Below, piece by piece: positions 35,043 through 44,026 of a stretch of 64,000 nucleotides of DNA; position 1 is the first letter of the stretch; each line of letters begins with the position of its first letter. Where the stretch lies: positions 1 to 64,000 of the forward strand of contig NZ_NEVQ01000016.1 of NCBI RefSeq assembly GCF_002261185.1, read 5' to 3'. This DNA comes from Bordetella genomosp. 4 (GTDB taxonomy: Bacteria > Pseudomonadota > Gammaproteobacteria > Burkholderiales > Burkholderiaceae_B). The notes under the pieces are model-generated. The model worked only from the letters and a program-made list of their open reading frames with translations. It was not told the origin of the DNA and did not search any database. Both the position numbers and the translations under genes were made by a program.

Positions 35043-36299
35043 CGTACGCCCTCGCGACGCCATCCAGAACATGCACTGCCCCGTCAGGCCGGCGCCAGCC
35101 AGCACCAACGCGGTCGACAGTGCAGGAGACGAGCCCAAGCCTGCCAACGCGGTACACAGCGCGCCTACCGCCATCTGCAATGCGCCATACAAACCCGACG
35201 CCGAGCCGATCACCAACGGATTCACGCCGACCGCCAGCGTCAGAGAAATCGGGCCTGCCATACCGCAGCCGAACGTATAGAAAAACATCAACGCCACGAT
35301 CGGTGCGACAGAGGCATAGCCCGACAACACCAACGCCAAGAACGCCACCGCCGATAGGGCGCTCAATGCATTGCCGGCGACCATCACACGATCCATAGGC
35401 ACCTTGCCGATCAATCGCGACGTCACCATAGACCCCAGCCACACGCCCGACACCAGCACAGCCAGATAAAGACCGACTTCGCTCGCGGGCCGATGCAGCT
35501 CGTTGACAAAAATAAACGGCGCCGAGGCGACAAAGGCGAACATGGAGGTAGTGGCGCAGCCGCCCCCGATCGAATAGCCGATAAACACGCGAGAGGCGAG
35601 CAATTGCCGGTAATGACGCATCAGTGTTGCTGCTGTCACCTGCGCCAGCCGTGCTCCCGTTTCCGGCAGCATGCGCCAAGCCAGCAGGAAATTCACCACG
35701 CCTAGTACGCACAGGCTCAACAGCACCGCGCGCCAACCGAGCCATGTGGCCAAAGCTCCGCCCACAATGGGCGCAACACCGGGCGCGACCGTCACCATCA
35801 AACTCATCAATGCCAAGCGTTTTGCTGCCTCGGCAGGCGCCGCGGTATCACGCACGATGGCACGACCCAACACCAGACCTGCGCAACCTCCCAAAGCCTG
35901 AAACAGACGCGCGGCGATCAAGGCATAGACATCGGGCGCCAACGCTGCGGCCAGTCCCGCCGAGGTATAGATCACCAGCCCCGCCATCAACACGCGGCGG
36001 CGCCCATACCGATCGGACAGCGGGCCATAGATCAGTTGTCCCACCGCCAACCCGATGATGTAGAGACTGACCGTCATCTGCATCGCGCCGCTACCCGCCT
36101 GCAGATCTTGACCCGCCATCGCCAGCGCCGGCACAAAAATATGCATCGCCAGCGTACCGCTAAAGGTGAACAGGGCTAATAACCAGAGCGGCACATGCGC
36201 CACAGCGGGTACATCAGAGAGATCGGAGGCTGGCGACGGCGAGCGTTCGTCGTGCGTCACACCGCGTGGCAACGTAGTAGAGTCCATCGGCAAATACAT
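35031..36299 (-). CDS. Bcr/CflA-type MFS multidrug efflux transporter
   Basis: A 422-residue inner-membrane drug:proton antiporter of the DHA1 (Bcr/CflA) group. Twelve hydrophobic segments can be counted. Motif A, GPLSDRYGRRRVLMAG, is between helices 2 and 3, and the ARLFQALGGCAGLVLGRAIV segment in helix 4 is typical of the group (antiporter motif C region follows at VAPGVAPIVGGAL). Two starts are possible, 36299 and 36287, neither with a clear ribosome-binding site. It is divergent from a glutathione transferase, with a short AT-rich palindrome at 36307-36316 immediately upstream. Likely role: export of a toxic compound. Confidence 0.88.
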   Translation of the reverse strand: MYLPMDSTTLPRGVTHDERSPSPASDLSDVPAVAHVPLWLLALFTFSGTLAMHIFVPALAMAGQDLQAGSGAMQMTVSLYIIGLAVGQLIYGPLSDRYGRRRVLMAGLVIYTSAGLAAALAPDVYALIAARLFQALGGCAGLVLGRAIVRDTAAPAEAAKRLALMSLMVTVAPGVAPIVGGALATWLGWRAVLLSLCVLGVVNFLLAWRMLPETGARLAQVTAATLMRHYRQLLASRVFIGYSIGGGCATTSMFAFVASAPFIFVNELHRPASEVGLYLAVLVSGVWLGSMVTSRLIGKVPMDRVMVAGNALSALSAVAFLALVLSGYASVAPIVALMFFYTFGCGMAGPISLTLAVGVNPLVIGSASGLYGALQMAVGALCTALAGLGSSPALSTALVLAGAGLTGQCMFWMASRGRTSRS

Positions 36300-36306
36300 G
36301 ACATAT

Positions 36307-36316
36307 CAATTAATTG
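36307..36316. promoter_or_regulatory. AT-rich palindrome in the efflux/GST gap
   Basis: CAATTAATTG is a perfect ten-base palindrome lying 7 bases upstream of the first possible MFS start codon. It is flanked by repeated TTGATAT words on the minus strand. It may bind a MarR- or TetR-type repressor, but no such gene is adjacent. Confidence 0.3.
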
Positions 36317-36466
36317 TATATCAAAGAATCTGTCGCCGTCTTGGGCCCTATCAGGAAGGCCGTCTCGCAAATCATATATCTGACAAAAAGGCCTCCGTGC
36401 CAATACAGAAAATCGCCCGCCATCGGGTACGATTCCAACGCCCCTTATCACTACGGAAATCGATCC

Positions 36467-37174
36467 ATGGCTGACCTGTCCGCTTTCCCCATTACCCGCA
36501 AATGGCCTGCCCGCCACCCGGACCATATTCAGTTGTATTCCCTGCCCACGCCCAATGGCGTCAAGGTATCGATCATGCTCGAGGAAACGGGCCTGCCCTA
36601 CGAAGCGCATCGCGTCGCGTTCGACACGCAGGATCAGTTTTCTCCAGAGTTTTTGTCACTGAACCCCAATAACAAGATTCCCGCGATCCTGGACCCCAAC
36701 GGTCCGGATGGCCAGCCTCTGGCGCTGTTCGAGTCGGGCGCGATCCTGGTTTATCTGGCCAGCAAGACCGGGCAATTCATTCCGCAGGACACCGCGGGCC
36801 GCTTTCAGGCACTGCAATGGCTGATGTTCCAGATGGGCGGCATCGGCCCGATGTTTGGCCAACTGGGTTTCTTTAACAAATTTGCCGGCAAGGAATACGA
36901 GGACAAGCGTCCACGCGATCGCTACGTCGCGGAATCGCGGCGCCTGCTGCAGGTTCTGGATGGGCACTTGGCCGATCGCGCCTGGATCCTGGGCGACGAA
37001 TACAGCATTGCCGATATCGCCACGTTCCCATGGATACGCAATCTGGTGGGTTTCTATGAGGCTGGCGATCTGGTGGGCTTTGGCGATTTTGCCAACGTAC
37101 AACGTGTGCTGGATGCTTTCGTCGCGCGTCCCGCCGTTCAGCGGGGGCTGACCATTCCCGCCGCGCCGAACTGA
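36467..37174 (+). CDS. Glutathione S-transferase, YfcG/YghU-like
   Basis: A 235-residue cytoplasmic glutathione transferase of the nu-class (YfcG/YghU-like), which often has disulfide-bond oxidoreductase activity. The N-terminal thioredoxin-fold domain carries YSLPTPNGVKVSIMLEETGL (residues about 24-43; Thr/Asn active site) and the glutathione-gripping cis-Pro and ESGAILVYLASKTG segment; the C-terminal helical domain ends with YSIADIATFPWIRN. The start at 36467 begins the real domain; the open frame extends 51 codons upstream without support. It is divergent from the drug efflux pump, so both may answer the same toxic compound. Confidence 0.9.
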   Translation: MADLSAFPITRKWPARHPDHIQLYSLPTPNGVKVSIMLEETGLPYEAHRVAFDTQDQFSPEFLSLNPNNKIPAILDPNGPDGQPLALFESGAILVYLASKTGQFIPQDTAGRFQALQWLMFQMGGIGPMFGQLGFFNKFAGKEYEDKRPRDRYVAESRRLLQVLDGHLADRAWILGDEYSIADIATFPWIRNLVGFYEAGDLVGFGDFANVQRVLDAFVARPAVQRGLTIPAAPN

Positions 37175-37257
37175 GCCATTGCATTCGGACACAGCACGTC
37201 GGGAGGGCGCTTATCATCGCGCAGCTCTCGGCGTGAAGTGAGGAGCGCGAAACGCCG

Positions 37258-37641
37258 CTACGCTTTCGGCGCGGGACGGGTCAGCAGCCACACCGCGCAG
37301 CCCACCATAAACAGGCTGACCACTGCGCCCAACCACCAGACGGGATCAACGGTCAGCCAAAACACGGCCACCCCCACGGCGATCCCTGTCACAGCAAACG
37401 CCTTGCCGCGCGCAGAAATAGCACCCTGCTCTCGCCACGCGACCAAGGACGGTCCGAACTGGGGATGCTGTAATAAATAGGCTTCCCAGCGCGGCGAGGC
37501 ACGGCCAAAGCATGCCGCCGCCAGAATCACGAAAATTGTCGTGGGCATCACCGGCAATACGGCTCCGATGACAGCCAGCACGAGCATCAGCATGCCCAAC
37601 GCCCAGTACAAGCGGCGTACCCAGCGATGCCTAGCGACCAT
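37258..37641 (-). CDS. DUF454 (YbaN-like) inner-membrane protein
   Basis: A 127-residue membrane protein of the DUF454/YbaN family. The first helix (YWALGMLMLVLAVIGAVLP) ends in the family signature GAVLPVMPTTIFVILAAACF with Arg and Trp in ASPRWEAYLLQHPQFGPSL, followed by two C-terminal helices (AFAVTGIAVGVAVFWLTV and WWLGAVVSLFMVGCAVWLL). Function unknown. It is convergent with the glutathione transferase. A small frame at 37631-37738 overlaps its start codon and may be translated with it. Confidence 0.85.
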   Translation of the reverse strand: MVARHRWVRRLYWALGMLMLVLAVIGAVLPVMPTTIFVILAAACFGRASPRWEAYLLQHPQFGPSLVAWREQGAISARGKAFAVTGIAVGVAVFWLTVDPVWWLGAVVSLFMVGCAVWLLTRPAPKA

Positions 37642-37738
37642 AAAAACGCGGCCACGTTTGCACGCCGCCCTCGACTGCCACCACCTGGTACTCAGGCTGC
37701 TGTATCGCAGGCGGGCTCAGGAAGTGCAAGGGCGTCAT
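37631..37738 (-). CDS. Possible 35-residue small protein overlapping the DUF454 start
   Basis: ATG at 37738 opens a frame ending in a TAG at 37631-37633, just inside the DUF454 gene. The peptide is MTPLHFLSPPAIQQPEYQVV and 15 further residues ending RFYGR. Third-codon positions are mostly G or C, like real genes here. There is no ribosome-binding site before the ATG. It may be a small gene coupled to DUF454, or chance. Confidence 0.3.
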   Translation of the reverse strand: MTPLHFLSPPAIQQPEYQVVAVEGGVQTWPRFYGR

Positions 37739-37827
37739 GGGTTCTTGATCGGGAGAAGTAACGTGACCTCAATAACGTTCGAAACGTCATCCACGACATC
37801 ATACCAATGACGGGCCCTGCCCCGGCT

Positions 37828-38946
37828 TCAAGCCGATTTCTTGCCTGCGCCGCGATAACGGGACAACCAATGGGCATAAGGGGCTGGCAACACCCAGTCC
37901 GGATCCTGTACGCCAAGCACCTGAGCCAGATGATACGTGTAATGCGGATTTGCCAAATGCGCACGCCCCATCATCACCAAGTCCATTTGGTTTTTCTCAA
38001 CCAAGCCTTGTGCAATGAGAGGATCGTCCATGCCCCAAGCCGAAGCCACGGGGATTTCGGCCTCACGGCGCACGCGTTCTGCGATCGGGCCCAGAAATGC
38101 GGGCGTTTTCCAGGGGATATCGACCTCGGCAATCGTAAAGCCGACACTGACGTTCAACAGATCCAGCCCACCCCTGCGCATTGCGCGCGTCAACGAGATC
38201 GATTCGGCTAACGTTTCCTCATCGCGCCCATCGTATTCCAGCACGCCAAAACGCGCCGTCAACGGCAAGTGCTCCGGCCATACTGCACGCACGGCATCCA
38301 GCGTTTCCAACAAGAAGCGGCTGCGCCCGTCGAAACTGCCTCCATACTGATCCGTACGCCGATTGGAATGGGTCGAAAAGAACGACTGCGCCAGATAGCC
38401 GTGTGCAAAATGCAGCTCCAGCCATTCGAATCCGGCATCGCGGGCACGGCGAGCGGCGGCCGCGAAGTCTGTTTTGACCCGCTCAATATCGGCCAGACTC
38501 ATTTCTGTCGGCACCTTGGGCAACTCGCCGCCGTACGCCACTGCCGAGGGTGCGATGGTCTGCCAGCCGCCCGGAGCATCATTGGGGATGTGATCGTCGC
38601 CTTCCCAGGGACGATTGGCGCTCGCCTTGCGGCCGGCATGAGCGATCTGGATACCAGGTACGGCCCCAGCGGCCTTGATACTGGCCGCGATACGTGCCAT
38701 CCCCTCCGCCTGCTCGTCATTCCACAGGCCTGTGCAGGCGGGCGTAATCCGCCCTTCGGGCGACACAGCAGTCGCTTCGACAATCACCAGCCCGGCACCG
38801 CCACGCGCAATGCTGGGGTAATGCACCTGATGCCAGTCGTTCGTGAATCCGTCCTCGGCGCTGTATTGGCACATGGGCGGTATCGCAATCCGGTTGCGCA
38901 GTGTGACGTCCTTGAGTGTGAAAGGCGTGAATAATGCAGACGACAT
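37828..38946 (-). CDS. NADH:flavin oxidoreductase, YqjM/XenA-type Old Yellow Enzyme
   Basis: A 372-residue FMN-dependent ene-reductase that reduces activated C=C bonds, and in some members nitro compounds, in the cytoplasm. It belongs to the thermophilic-like (YqjM/XenA) branch: IPPMCQYSAEDGFTNDWH contains the Cys that tunes FMN and its neighbours, and LHFAHGYLAQSFFS the substrate-binding His pair. GGIV/VVMGRAHLANPHY near the C-terminus belongs to the FMN phosphate site. It is divergent from a LysR regulator at 39060 that probably controls it. This is the usual layout of electrophile-responsive ene-reductases. Confidence 0.92.
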   Translation of the reverse strand: MSSALFTPFTLKDVTLRNRIAIPPMCQYSAEDGFTNDWHQVHYPSIARGGAGLVIVEATAVSPEGRITPACTGLWNDEQAEGMARIAASIKAAGAVPGIQIAHAGRKASANRPWEGDDHIPNDAPGGWQTIAPSAVAYGGELPKVPTEMSLADIERVKTDFAAAARRARDAGFEWLELHFAHGYLAQSFFSTHSNRRTDQYGGSFDGRSRFLLETLDAVRAVWPEHLPLTARFGVLEYDGRDEETLAESISLTRAMRRGGLDLLNVSVGFTIAEVDIPWKTPAFLGPIAERVRREAEIPVASAWGMDDPLIAQGLVEKNQMDLVMMGRAHLANPHYTYHLAQVLGVQDPDWVLPAPYAHWLSRYRGAGKKSA

Positions 38947-39059
38947 CAGATTCTCTTTTAAAAAGACGGTAACTAGATAGATAGGAAACGCTGCTAGATT
39001 ACCCTCCGCACACCGAAATTTGATCTAATGGATCATTATCCCTTCGATAAAATATCGTT

Positions 39060-40010
39060 ATGCTAAATCCGCAATGGCTCCGGACCTTTTCGGCTGTAAG
39101 CGAGGCGGGGGGCTTTACCCGCGCTGCCATTAAGCTGGGTCTGACCCAGGCCGCCATCAGTCAACACATTCGTCATCTGGAAACTGAACTCGGCCCGTTG
39201 TTGATCCGGCGTCCTCGTCAGATCGAGTTGACCCCGGCAGGGATGGCACTGCTGGAATATTGCAACGACATTGAGCAAGCAGACCGCCGCCTGCAGGCAC
39301 GATTGAGCGATGGCGACACAGAGCATGGTGAAATCAGCCTGATCACGCCCGGCAGTATCGGCCTGTCCCTCTATCCCGTATTGCTGGACTTGCAACGTGC
39401 GCGGCCAGGCCTGAGTATTCGCCATCGTTTCGCGCCTGACTGGGAAACGCTCGATGCGATATTGCGCAAACAATTCGAATTGGGACTGGTCACGCTGCGC
39501 CCGGACGACCCTCGCCTGGCATCGGAAAAATTTTCAGAAGAACCGTTGGAACTCATCGTGCCGGCCTCTGCACGCGTAGACAGTTGGGCAGATTTGGCAG
39601 GCTTGGGATTTATTGACCACCCTGAGGGCCAAGCCATGGCCACCCGCCTGCTGGCGCGTCGGTTTCCCGGCAATCCAGGAATGCACAGCCTATCCATACA
39701 CGGTTTCAGCAATCAGATTGGCTTGATGTTGGAACCGGTGGCACGCGGCCTCGGATTCACCGTATTGCATCGTCATGCTCGCCAGGCATTCCCCCGCCCT
39801 GAGGCTATCCGAGTCGTTGAATGCGGCGCACCTGTCGTCGATACGTTGTGGTTGATCCACCGCGCAGAATGGCCACTGTCGGCTCGCGCGGCCTATATAG
39901 TCGATTACTTGAAAAGACACATCGCGTCAGAGCGCCCCCGAAATCGCCACCCCGCACCATCTGGCTCTCGGGCCAAGACTGAACTCGCCAAACGCAGCGC
40001 GAAACGCTAA
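39060..40010 (+). CDS. LysR-family regulator, divergent from the ene-reductase
   Basis: A 316-residue LysR-type regulator. The N-terminal domain reads NPQWLRTFSAVSEAGGFTRA, then the recognition helix LTQAAISQHIRHLETELGPL. The C-terminal effector domain has the LITPGSIGLSLYPVLLDLQ start. The C-terminal tail (about residues 295-316) is rich in Arg, Lys and Ala. It is divergent from the ene-reductase (113-base gap), which holds the short CGATA-AAA-TATCG repeat at 39045-39057 just before its start. The likely target is the ene-reductase gene; no ligand can be inferred. Confidence 0.88.
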   Translation: MLNPQWLRTFSAVSEAGGFTRAAIKLGLTQAAISQHIRHLETELGPLLIRRPRQIELTPAGMALLEYCNDIEQADRRLQARLSDGDTEHGEISLITPGSIGLSLYPVLLDLQRARPGLSIRHRFAPDWETLDAILRKQFELGLVTLRPDDPRLASEKFSEEPLELIVPASARVDSWADLAGLGFIDHPEGQAMATRLLARRFPGNPGMHSLSIHGFSNQIGLMLEPVARGLGFTVLHRHARQAFPRPEAIRVVECGAPVVDTLWLIHRAEWPLSARAAYIVDYLKRHIASERPRNRHPAPSGSRAKTELAKRSAKR

Positions 40011-40015
40011 AAAAA

Positions 40016-40546
40016 CTAACGGGCGATCAAGGTACGCAGCCCCGTCGCGAGCCGGCGCGACACGCGCTGCTGTTGTCTAACGATATTGACCTGCAAGGTC
40101 ATTTTCGCCACCTCGATCATGGGCTGCGACAAGGTATATCCCCCCCTTGATTGCAGCCACGTCAGCAGATCGGCCAAATGCCACAGCACCGAGCTGCCCT
40201 CATGAACGGGAGCCGGAAAAGTCCCCGAATGCGTCAGCATCAATTTGCGCATGTTCTGTCGAGACACACCCACCAGTTCGGCTGCGTCGGTCAACCCGAC
40301 CAGATCCGGCGTGGCCTCGATCAGTCGTGCCGAAGGGATCGCCCGCTGAACATCAGCCAACGCGCTGCGGACGGCAGCCTCAGCGCTCTCTGCCTCACGG
40401 GTGAATTCCAAGGCCAATCGTCCAGGCAAACCGATACCGACCAACGCGTCATCGCAGCCCGCCTCTCCGAGGCGTTCGACGATGTCGTCCATATCTCGAT
40501 CGTCTCTCGCGAGCTGATATTTCAAGGTAAAAACATATTCCATCAA
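40016..40546 (-). CDS. HTH DNA-binding protein, antitoxin-like partner of the HicA-like protein
   Basis: A 176-residue protein in two parts. Residues about 1-80 form a small alpha/beta domain (YVFTLKYQLARDDRDMDDIV, then GRLALEFTREAESAEAAVRS). Residues about 85-150 carry a helix-turn-helix (GLTDAAELVGVSRQNMRKLM) and a segment like excisionase/MerR-type proteins (FPAPVHEGSSVLWHLADLLTWL). The tail is basic. It starts 11 bases after the stop of the HicA-like gene, so it is the second gene of a two-gene operon. The likely role is antitoxin and autorepressor acting at the palindrome 40847-40862. It is longer than ordinary HicB. The assignment rests on context. Confidence 0.65.
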   Translation of the reverse strand: MMEYVFTLKYQLARDDRDMDDIVERLGEAGCDDALVGIGLPGRLALEFTREAESAEAAVRSALADVQRAIPSARLIEATPDLVGLTDAAELVGVSRQNMRKLMLTHSGTFPAPVHEGSSVLWHLADLLTWLQSRGGYTLSQPMIEVAKMTLQVNIVRQQQRVSRRLATGLRTLIAR

Positions 40547-40557
40547 GATTCCTTAGC

Positions 40558-40815
40558 TCAAGACAAAAGCATTCTGCGATGCGTTGAACAGTTTTCTACG
40601 ACACGGCATAAAGCGTGTGCGTGATTGGCCGGACTTTTGGGTGTGCTCCATATGCAGGTAATACAGAACTCGCCGCAACGACACTCGTCGTCGTTATAGG
40701 GGCAATACATCTTGCCCCAAGCATGACCGCCCCCGACGACGATTCGCCAGCCTTGTTGCTCTGCGTATCTGAGTACTTGTTCGATTTCCTTTTTGGGGTG
40801 AATCCGACGAACCAT
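40558..40815 (-). CDS. HicA-like small protein, candidate toxin
   Basis: An 85-residue protein. The first 40 residues look like the HicA/dsRBD-like mRNA interferase fold: IHPKKEIEQVLRYAEQQGWR, then VVGGGHAWGKMYCP with a GGH (His31) corresponding to the HicA catalytic His. It differs from classic HicA by a cysteine cluster (Cys38, 45, 47, 51, 54) in CPYNDDECRCGEFCITC, which could bind zinc. The start at 40815 is set by GGGAG six bases upstream; a GTG at 40827 is an alternative. Toxin first, antitoxin second, is the hicAB order. Toxicity is inferred. Confidence 0.6.
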   Translation of the reverse strand: MVRRIHPKKEIEQVLRYAEQQGWRIVVGGGHAWGKMYCPYNDDECRCGEFCITCIWSTPKSPANHAHALCRVVENCSTHRRMLLS

Positions 40816-40825
40816 CAATGCTCCC

Positions 40826-40862
40826 ACTGTACAAGCACATCAATAAGTTGTCAATTGACAAC
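40826..40862 (-). promoter_or_regulatory. Promoter and perfect 16-base operator of the toxin-antitoxin-like pair
   Basis: GTTGTCAATTGACAAC (40847-40862) is a perfect palindrome. On the minus strand it contains a consensus -35 (TTGACA), followed after exactly 17 bases by TACAGT (-10, 40826-40831). A repressor on the palindrome would block the promoter. Transcription would start within a few bases of the ATG at 40815, giving a very short or leaderless message. Confidence 0.7.
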
Positions 40863-41001
40863 CTAACAAACAAACAACGGCTGGCTATCGAGAAGCACGC
40901 ACCGCTTTCGCCGGTGCGGTCTCGCCGCGCGAGCTCTTAAATCCGTTGGAATAGTGTATGTGTCGTCCGGCGTGTTCACAACGCCATACGTGATAAATCC
41001 G

Positions 41002-42402
41002 TCATCTCACTGTGCCTAGCAATGCCTCCACCGCCCGCTGAAATCGAGGGTCCAGCATGGCGGCAACGTTGCAGCGGGACCAGCGCGAGATAGCGGCCGA
41101 GTCCAGATGAAACACGCGCCCGGGCGCCATCTTGACGTTACGCGCCAGCAGGTCCTCCGCCCACTGCAACGAATCATGAACTCCCGGGAAAGCTACCCAC
41201 AAATAAAGCGACTGGCCGCTACGGGCAAAGACTTCGCAATCATGTTCGTCCAGCCACTGCTGCGCCGATGCGCATGCCGTGCTCAACTTTTGCCGCAGCT
41301 TGACGAGATGACGCTCGTAATGCCCTTCGCGCAGCATGATGTCAACCATCCGCTCACAATATTCAGAGCCGCTGACGTGAATGAGGGCATTGAGATCCGC
41401 GAGATCACTGGCCAATGCCGTATTGCAGGCAATGAACCCGACCCGTAGCGCCGCGGAAAATGATTTGGAAAAGCTGCCGATATAAATCGTACGCTCGAGC
41501 TGATCCAACGTAGACAGACGCACGGTGGACGGAGGCTTGAAATCGGCAAAAGGATCGTCCTCGACGATCAACAGATTATGGCGCTCGGCCAACTGCAACA
41601 CGCGATAAGCCTTGGCCGCACTGATATCGGATCCTGTGGGATTGTGAGCGACAGATTGCGTAAAGAACAACCTGGGCCGCTCCGTCGTCAAGATGTTTTC
41701 CAACGCGGCCAGATCCGGCCCATCGGCCAACCTCGGCACACCGATGACACGCGCGCCGGCGAGCTTCAGCTTGCCAAACAACAGGTAATACCCAGGTTCA
41801 TCCACCAGCACCGTGGCGCCCGGCGGAACGAAATAACGAATCACCAGATCCAGCGCTTGATTCGCCCCCTGCGTCAGCACCAATTGATTGGTACTGACCT
41901 CCAGTCCCAGCACGCCCAGCTTGCGAACCAGGCTGTCGCGCAACGGAGCGTACCCATAACGATGTCCATAACGAAACAAGGAACTCAACCCCGTACGCAC
42001 GACTTTTTGGTGATAGCGGTCCATACGCATATCCGCCAACCATTCGATAGGCGGAAATCCATCTCCGACCGCCGTCGTATCGGGATGGGTTTTGAGCTGT
42101 TCACGCATCAGCCATACCGTGTCCATGGCGCGATGCAGCTGCCCGGGTTCGTCCTCGGCCTCCTCCGCTCGACGAAATTGGGCCGACACGTAAAAACCTG
42201 CACCTCGGCGAGGCTCGATCATGCCGCGCGAGACCAGGATGTCGAACGCAGAGACCACCGTATTGATCGCGTAGCGATGCAATCGTGCCAACTCGCGCAG
42301 CGACGGCAGTTTGTCCCCGGGTTGATATACCCCGTCCGAAATCTGTTGGCCGATGACGTCGGCGAGTTTCTGGGCAATCGTGGCGGAACGTTGCACGCGC
42401 AT
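41002..42402 (-). CDS. MocR-type GntR/aminotransferase regulator next to mvaA
   Basis: A 466-residue transcription factor. The winged helix is in residues about 8-75 ([20 protein letters not shown]), and the fold-type I aminotransferase domain follows: [13 protein letters not shown] and the PLP Lys of [15 protein letters not shown] are all present. The start at 42402 begins the DNA-binding domain; the open frame goes 19 codons further upstream without a ribosome-binding site. It is divergent from class II HMG-CoA reductase, so it probably controls the mevalonate locus, possibly with PLP and an amino compound as co-effectors, though that ligand type is unexpected for mevalonate. Repeated ACTGT motifs in the gap are the likely sites. 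Confidence 0.88.
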   Translation of the reverse strand: MRVQRSATIAQKLADVIGQQISDGVYQPGDKLPSLRELARLHRYAINTVVSAFDILVSRGMIEPRRGAGFYVSAQFRRAEEAEDEPGQLHRAMDTVWLMREQLKTHPDTTAVGDGFPPIEWLADMRMDRYHQKVVRTGLSSLFRYGHRYGYAPLRDSLVRKLGVLGLEVSTNQLVLTQGANQALDLVIRYFVPPGATVLVDEPGYYLLFGKLKLAGARVIGVPRLADGPDLAALENILTTERPRLFFTQSVAHNPTGSDISAAKAYRVLQLAERHNLLIVEDDPFADFKPPSTVRLSTLDQLERTIYIGSFSKSFSAALRVGFIACNTALASDLADLNALIHVSGSEYCERMVDIMLREGHYERHLVKLRQKLSTACASAQQWLDEHDCEVFARSGQSLYLWVAFPGVHDSLQWAEDLLARNVKMAPGRVFHLDSAAISRWSRCNVAAMLDPRFQRAVEALLGTVR

Positions 42403-42463
42403 GTCTCGTTGATCCTCTATTTTTCCTGGCGCCGCAACGCCTTGAATGTTGCATTGCAATGAT

Positions 42464-42513
42464 ACTGTTTGTGCAAACTGTACCTTTTATAAATGCAGCA
42501 CCTTTAATACAGT
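42464..42513. promoter_or_regulatory. ACTGT repeats in the MocR/mvaA gap
   Basis: ACTGT occurs directly repeated at 42464-42468 and 42477-42481 and inverted as ACAGT at 42509-42513. Between the first two lies the inverted repeat GTTTG-TG-CAAAC (42467-42478). Direct plus inverted repeats of this kind fit MocR-type binding sites, and the position between the regulator and mvaA is right. Confidence 0.4.
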
Positions 42514-42605
42514 GCGCTCCATTGTTTCGCATTGTCTACTTTTTGGGTCGCCGGGCTGCGTCAGCCAAAGACGCGGACGGGGCCTCAATCCTCTGGAGTG
42601 CTGTC

Positions 42606-43895
42606 GTGGTTGCCGATTCCCGCTTGCCTAATTTCCGTGCCCTCAATCCTGCCCAGCGCTGGGATTTCCTCGCCAACGCCTGCGGCCTGACAGACGACGA
42701 TCGGGCGCTGCTCAAGCAACCAGGCGCCCTGCCCGTCAACATTGCCGACGGCATGATTGAAAATGTGTTCGGCACCTTTGAATTGCCCATGGGAATCGCC
42801 AGCAATTTCCAGATCAATGGCCGGGATGTCCTGATCCCCATGGCTGTTGAAGAACCCTCGATCGTCGCGGCCGCGTCGTACATGGCCAAACTGGCACGCG
42901 AAGATGGCGGGTTTCAGACGTCCAGTACGCTGCCTCTCATGCGCGCGCAGGTACAAGTCCTGGGTATCTCCGATCCCTACGGCTCGCGCATCGCGCTGCT
43001 GCAAGCACGCGATCAAATCATCGAGCGTGCAAACAGCCGCGACAAAGTGCTCATCGGTCTAGGCGGCGGCTGCAAGGACATCGAAGTCCATGTATTCCCC
43101 GAATCGCCGCGTGGGCCCATGATCGTCATGCATTTGATCGTCGATGTGCGCGACGCCATGGGGGCCAACACGGTCAACACCATGGCAGAATCGGTCGCAC
43201 CGCTAGTCGAGGAACTGACCGGCGGCTCAGTGCGCCTGCGCATTCTGTCGAACCTGGCTGACTTGCGCCTGGCCCGCGCGCGTGTCCGCCTGACTCCGCA
43301 AACGTTGGCCACCAAAGAACGCAGCGGCGAAGCCATCATCGAAGGCGTGTTGGACGCCTATACTTTCGCCGCCATCGATCCCTATCGTGCTGCGACGCAC
43401 AACAAGGGCATCATGAACGGCATTGATCCCATCATCGTCGCCACCGGCAACGATTGGCGCGCCGTCGAAGCCGGCGCACACGTCTACGCCAGCCGCCAAG
43501 GCGGCTACACCTCGCTGACGCGCTGGGAAAAGGACAACAGCGGCGCGTTGGTCGGCACGATCGAGTTGCCCATGCCTGTCGGCTTGGTCGGCGGCGCCAC
43601 CAAAACGCATCCCCTCGCCCGCCTGGCGCTCAAGATCATGCAAGTCAAATCGGCGCAAGATCTCGGCGAAATCTGCGCAGCGGTCGGATTGGCGCAAAAC
43701 CTGGGTGCGCTGCGAGCGTTGGCGACCGAAGGTATCCAGCGCGGCCACATGGCGCTGCACGCGCGCAATATCGCGCTGGTGGCGGGCGCGGTCGGCGACG
43801 AGGTCGACGCAGTTGCAAAACGCCTGGCTGCCGAACACGACGTACGCACTGACCGTGCGCTTGAGGTTCTGCAAGAACTGCGCGCCAAAGGCTAG
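42606..43895 (+). CDS. mvaA: HMG-CoA reductase, class II (degradative)
   Basis: Class II 3-hydroxy-3-methylglutaryl-CoA reductase; in vivo it probably oxidises mevalonate to HMG-CoA with NAD+ and CoA for use as a carbon source. With the GTG start at 42606 (TGGAG seven bases upstream) the chain is 429 residues, and the catalytic residues fall exactly at the Pseudomonas mevalonii numbers: Glu83 (VEEPS), Lys267 (THNKG), Asp283 (GNDWR) and His381 (GHMALH). [10 protein letters not shown] (151-160) and [15 protein letters not shown] (181-195) are the substrate and NAD-binding parts. A 131-base gap with a hairpin separates it from the transporter genes. No HMG-CoA lyase is in the window. Confidence 0.96.
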   Translation: MVADSRLPNFRALNPAQRWDFLANACGLTDDDRALLKQPGALPVNIADGMIENVFGTFELPMGIASNFQINGRDVLIPMAVEEPSIVAAASYMAKLAREDGGFQTSSTLPLMRAQVQVLGISDPYGSRIALLQARDQIIERANSRDKVLIGLGGGCKDIEVHVFPESPRGPMIVMHLIVDVRDAMGANTVNTMAESVAPLVEELTGGSVRLRILSNLADLRLARARVRLTPQTLATKERSGEAIIEGVLDAYTFAAIDPYRAATHNKGIMNGIDPIIVATGNDWRAVEAGAHVYASRQGGYTSLTRWEKDNSGALVGTIELPMPVGLVGGATKTHPLARLALKIMQVKSAQDLGEICAAVGLAQNLGALRALATEGIQRGHMALHARNIALVAGAVGDEVDAVAKRLAAEHDVRTDRALEVLQELRAKG

Positions 43896-43903
43896 ACACC
43901 CTG

Positions 43904-43939
43904 ATGCGGGCTCGGGTTCATAGCCCTGCGAGCCCGCAT
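43904..43939 (+). terminator. Hairpin between mvaA and the transporter genes
   Basis: ATGCGGGCTCG and CGAGCCCGCAT form a perfect 11-base-pair stem around a 14-base loop, starting 8 bases after the mvaA stop. No T-tract follows, so it may stabilise or process the mRNA, or reduce expression of the downstream genes, rather than end transcription. Confidence 0.5.
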
Positions 43940-44026
43940 TCGAGTGGCGGTTATTACCCACTCGCATCGAAAACGAAAAAGAGCCGCCAGCGTAACGGCT
44001 CAACTGACACTCACGGAGACTTATCC

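Noticed and set aside
37692-37964. Minus-strand frame of 90 codons at the ene-reductase end
   Set aside because: Mostly overlaps the ene-reductase in another frame and shows no conserved pattern.
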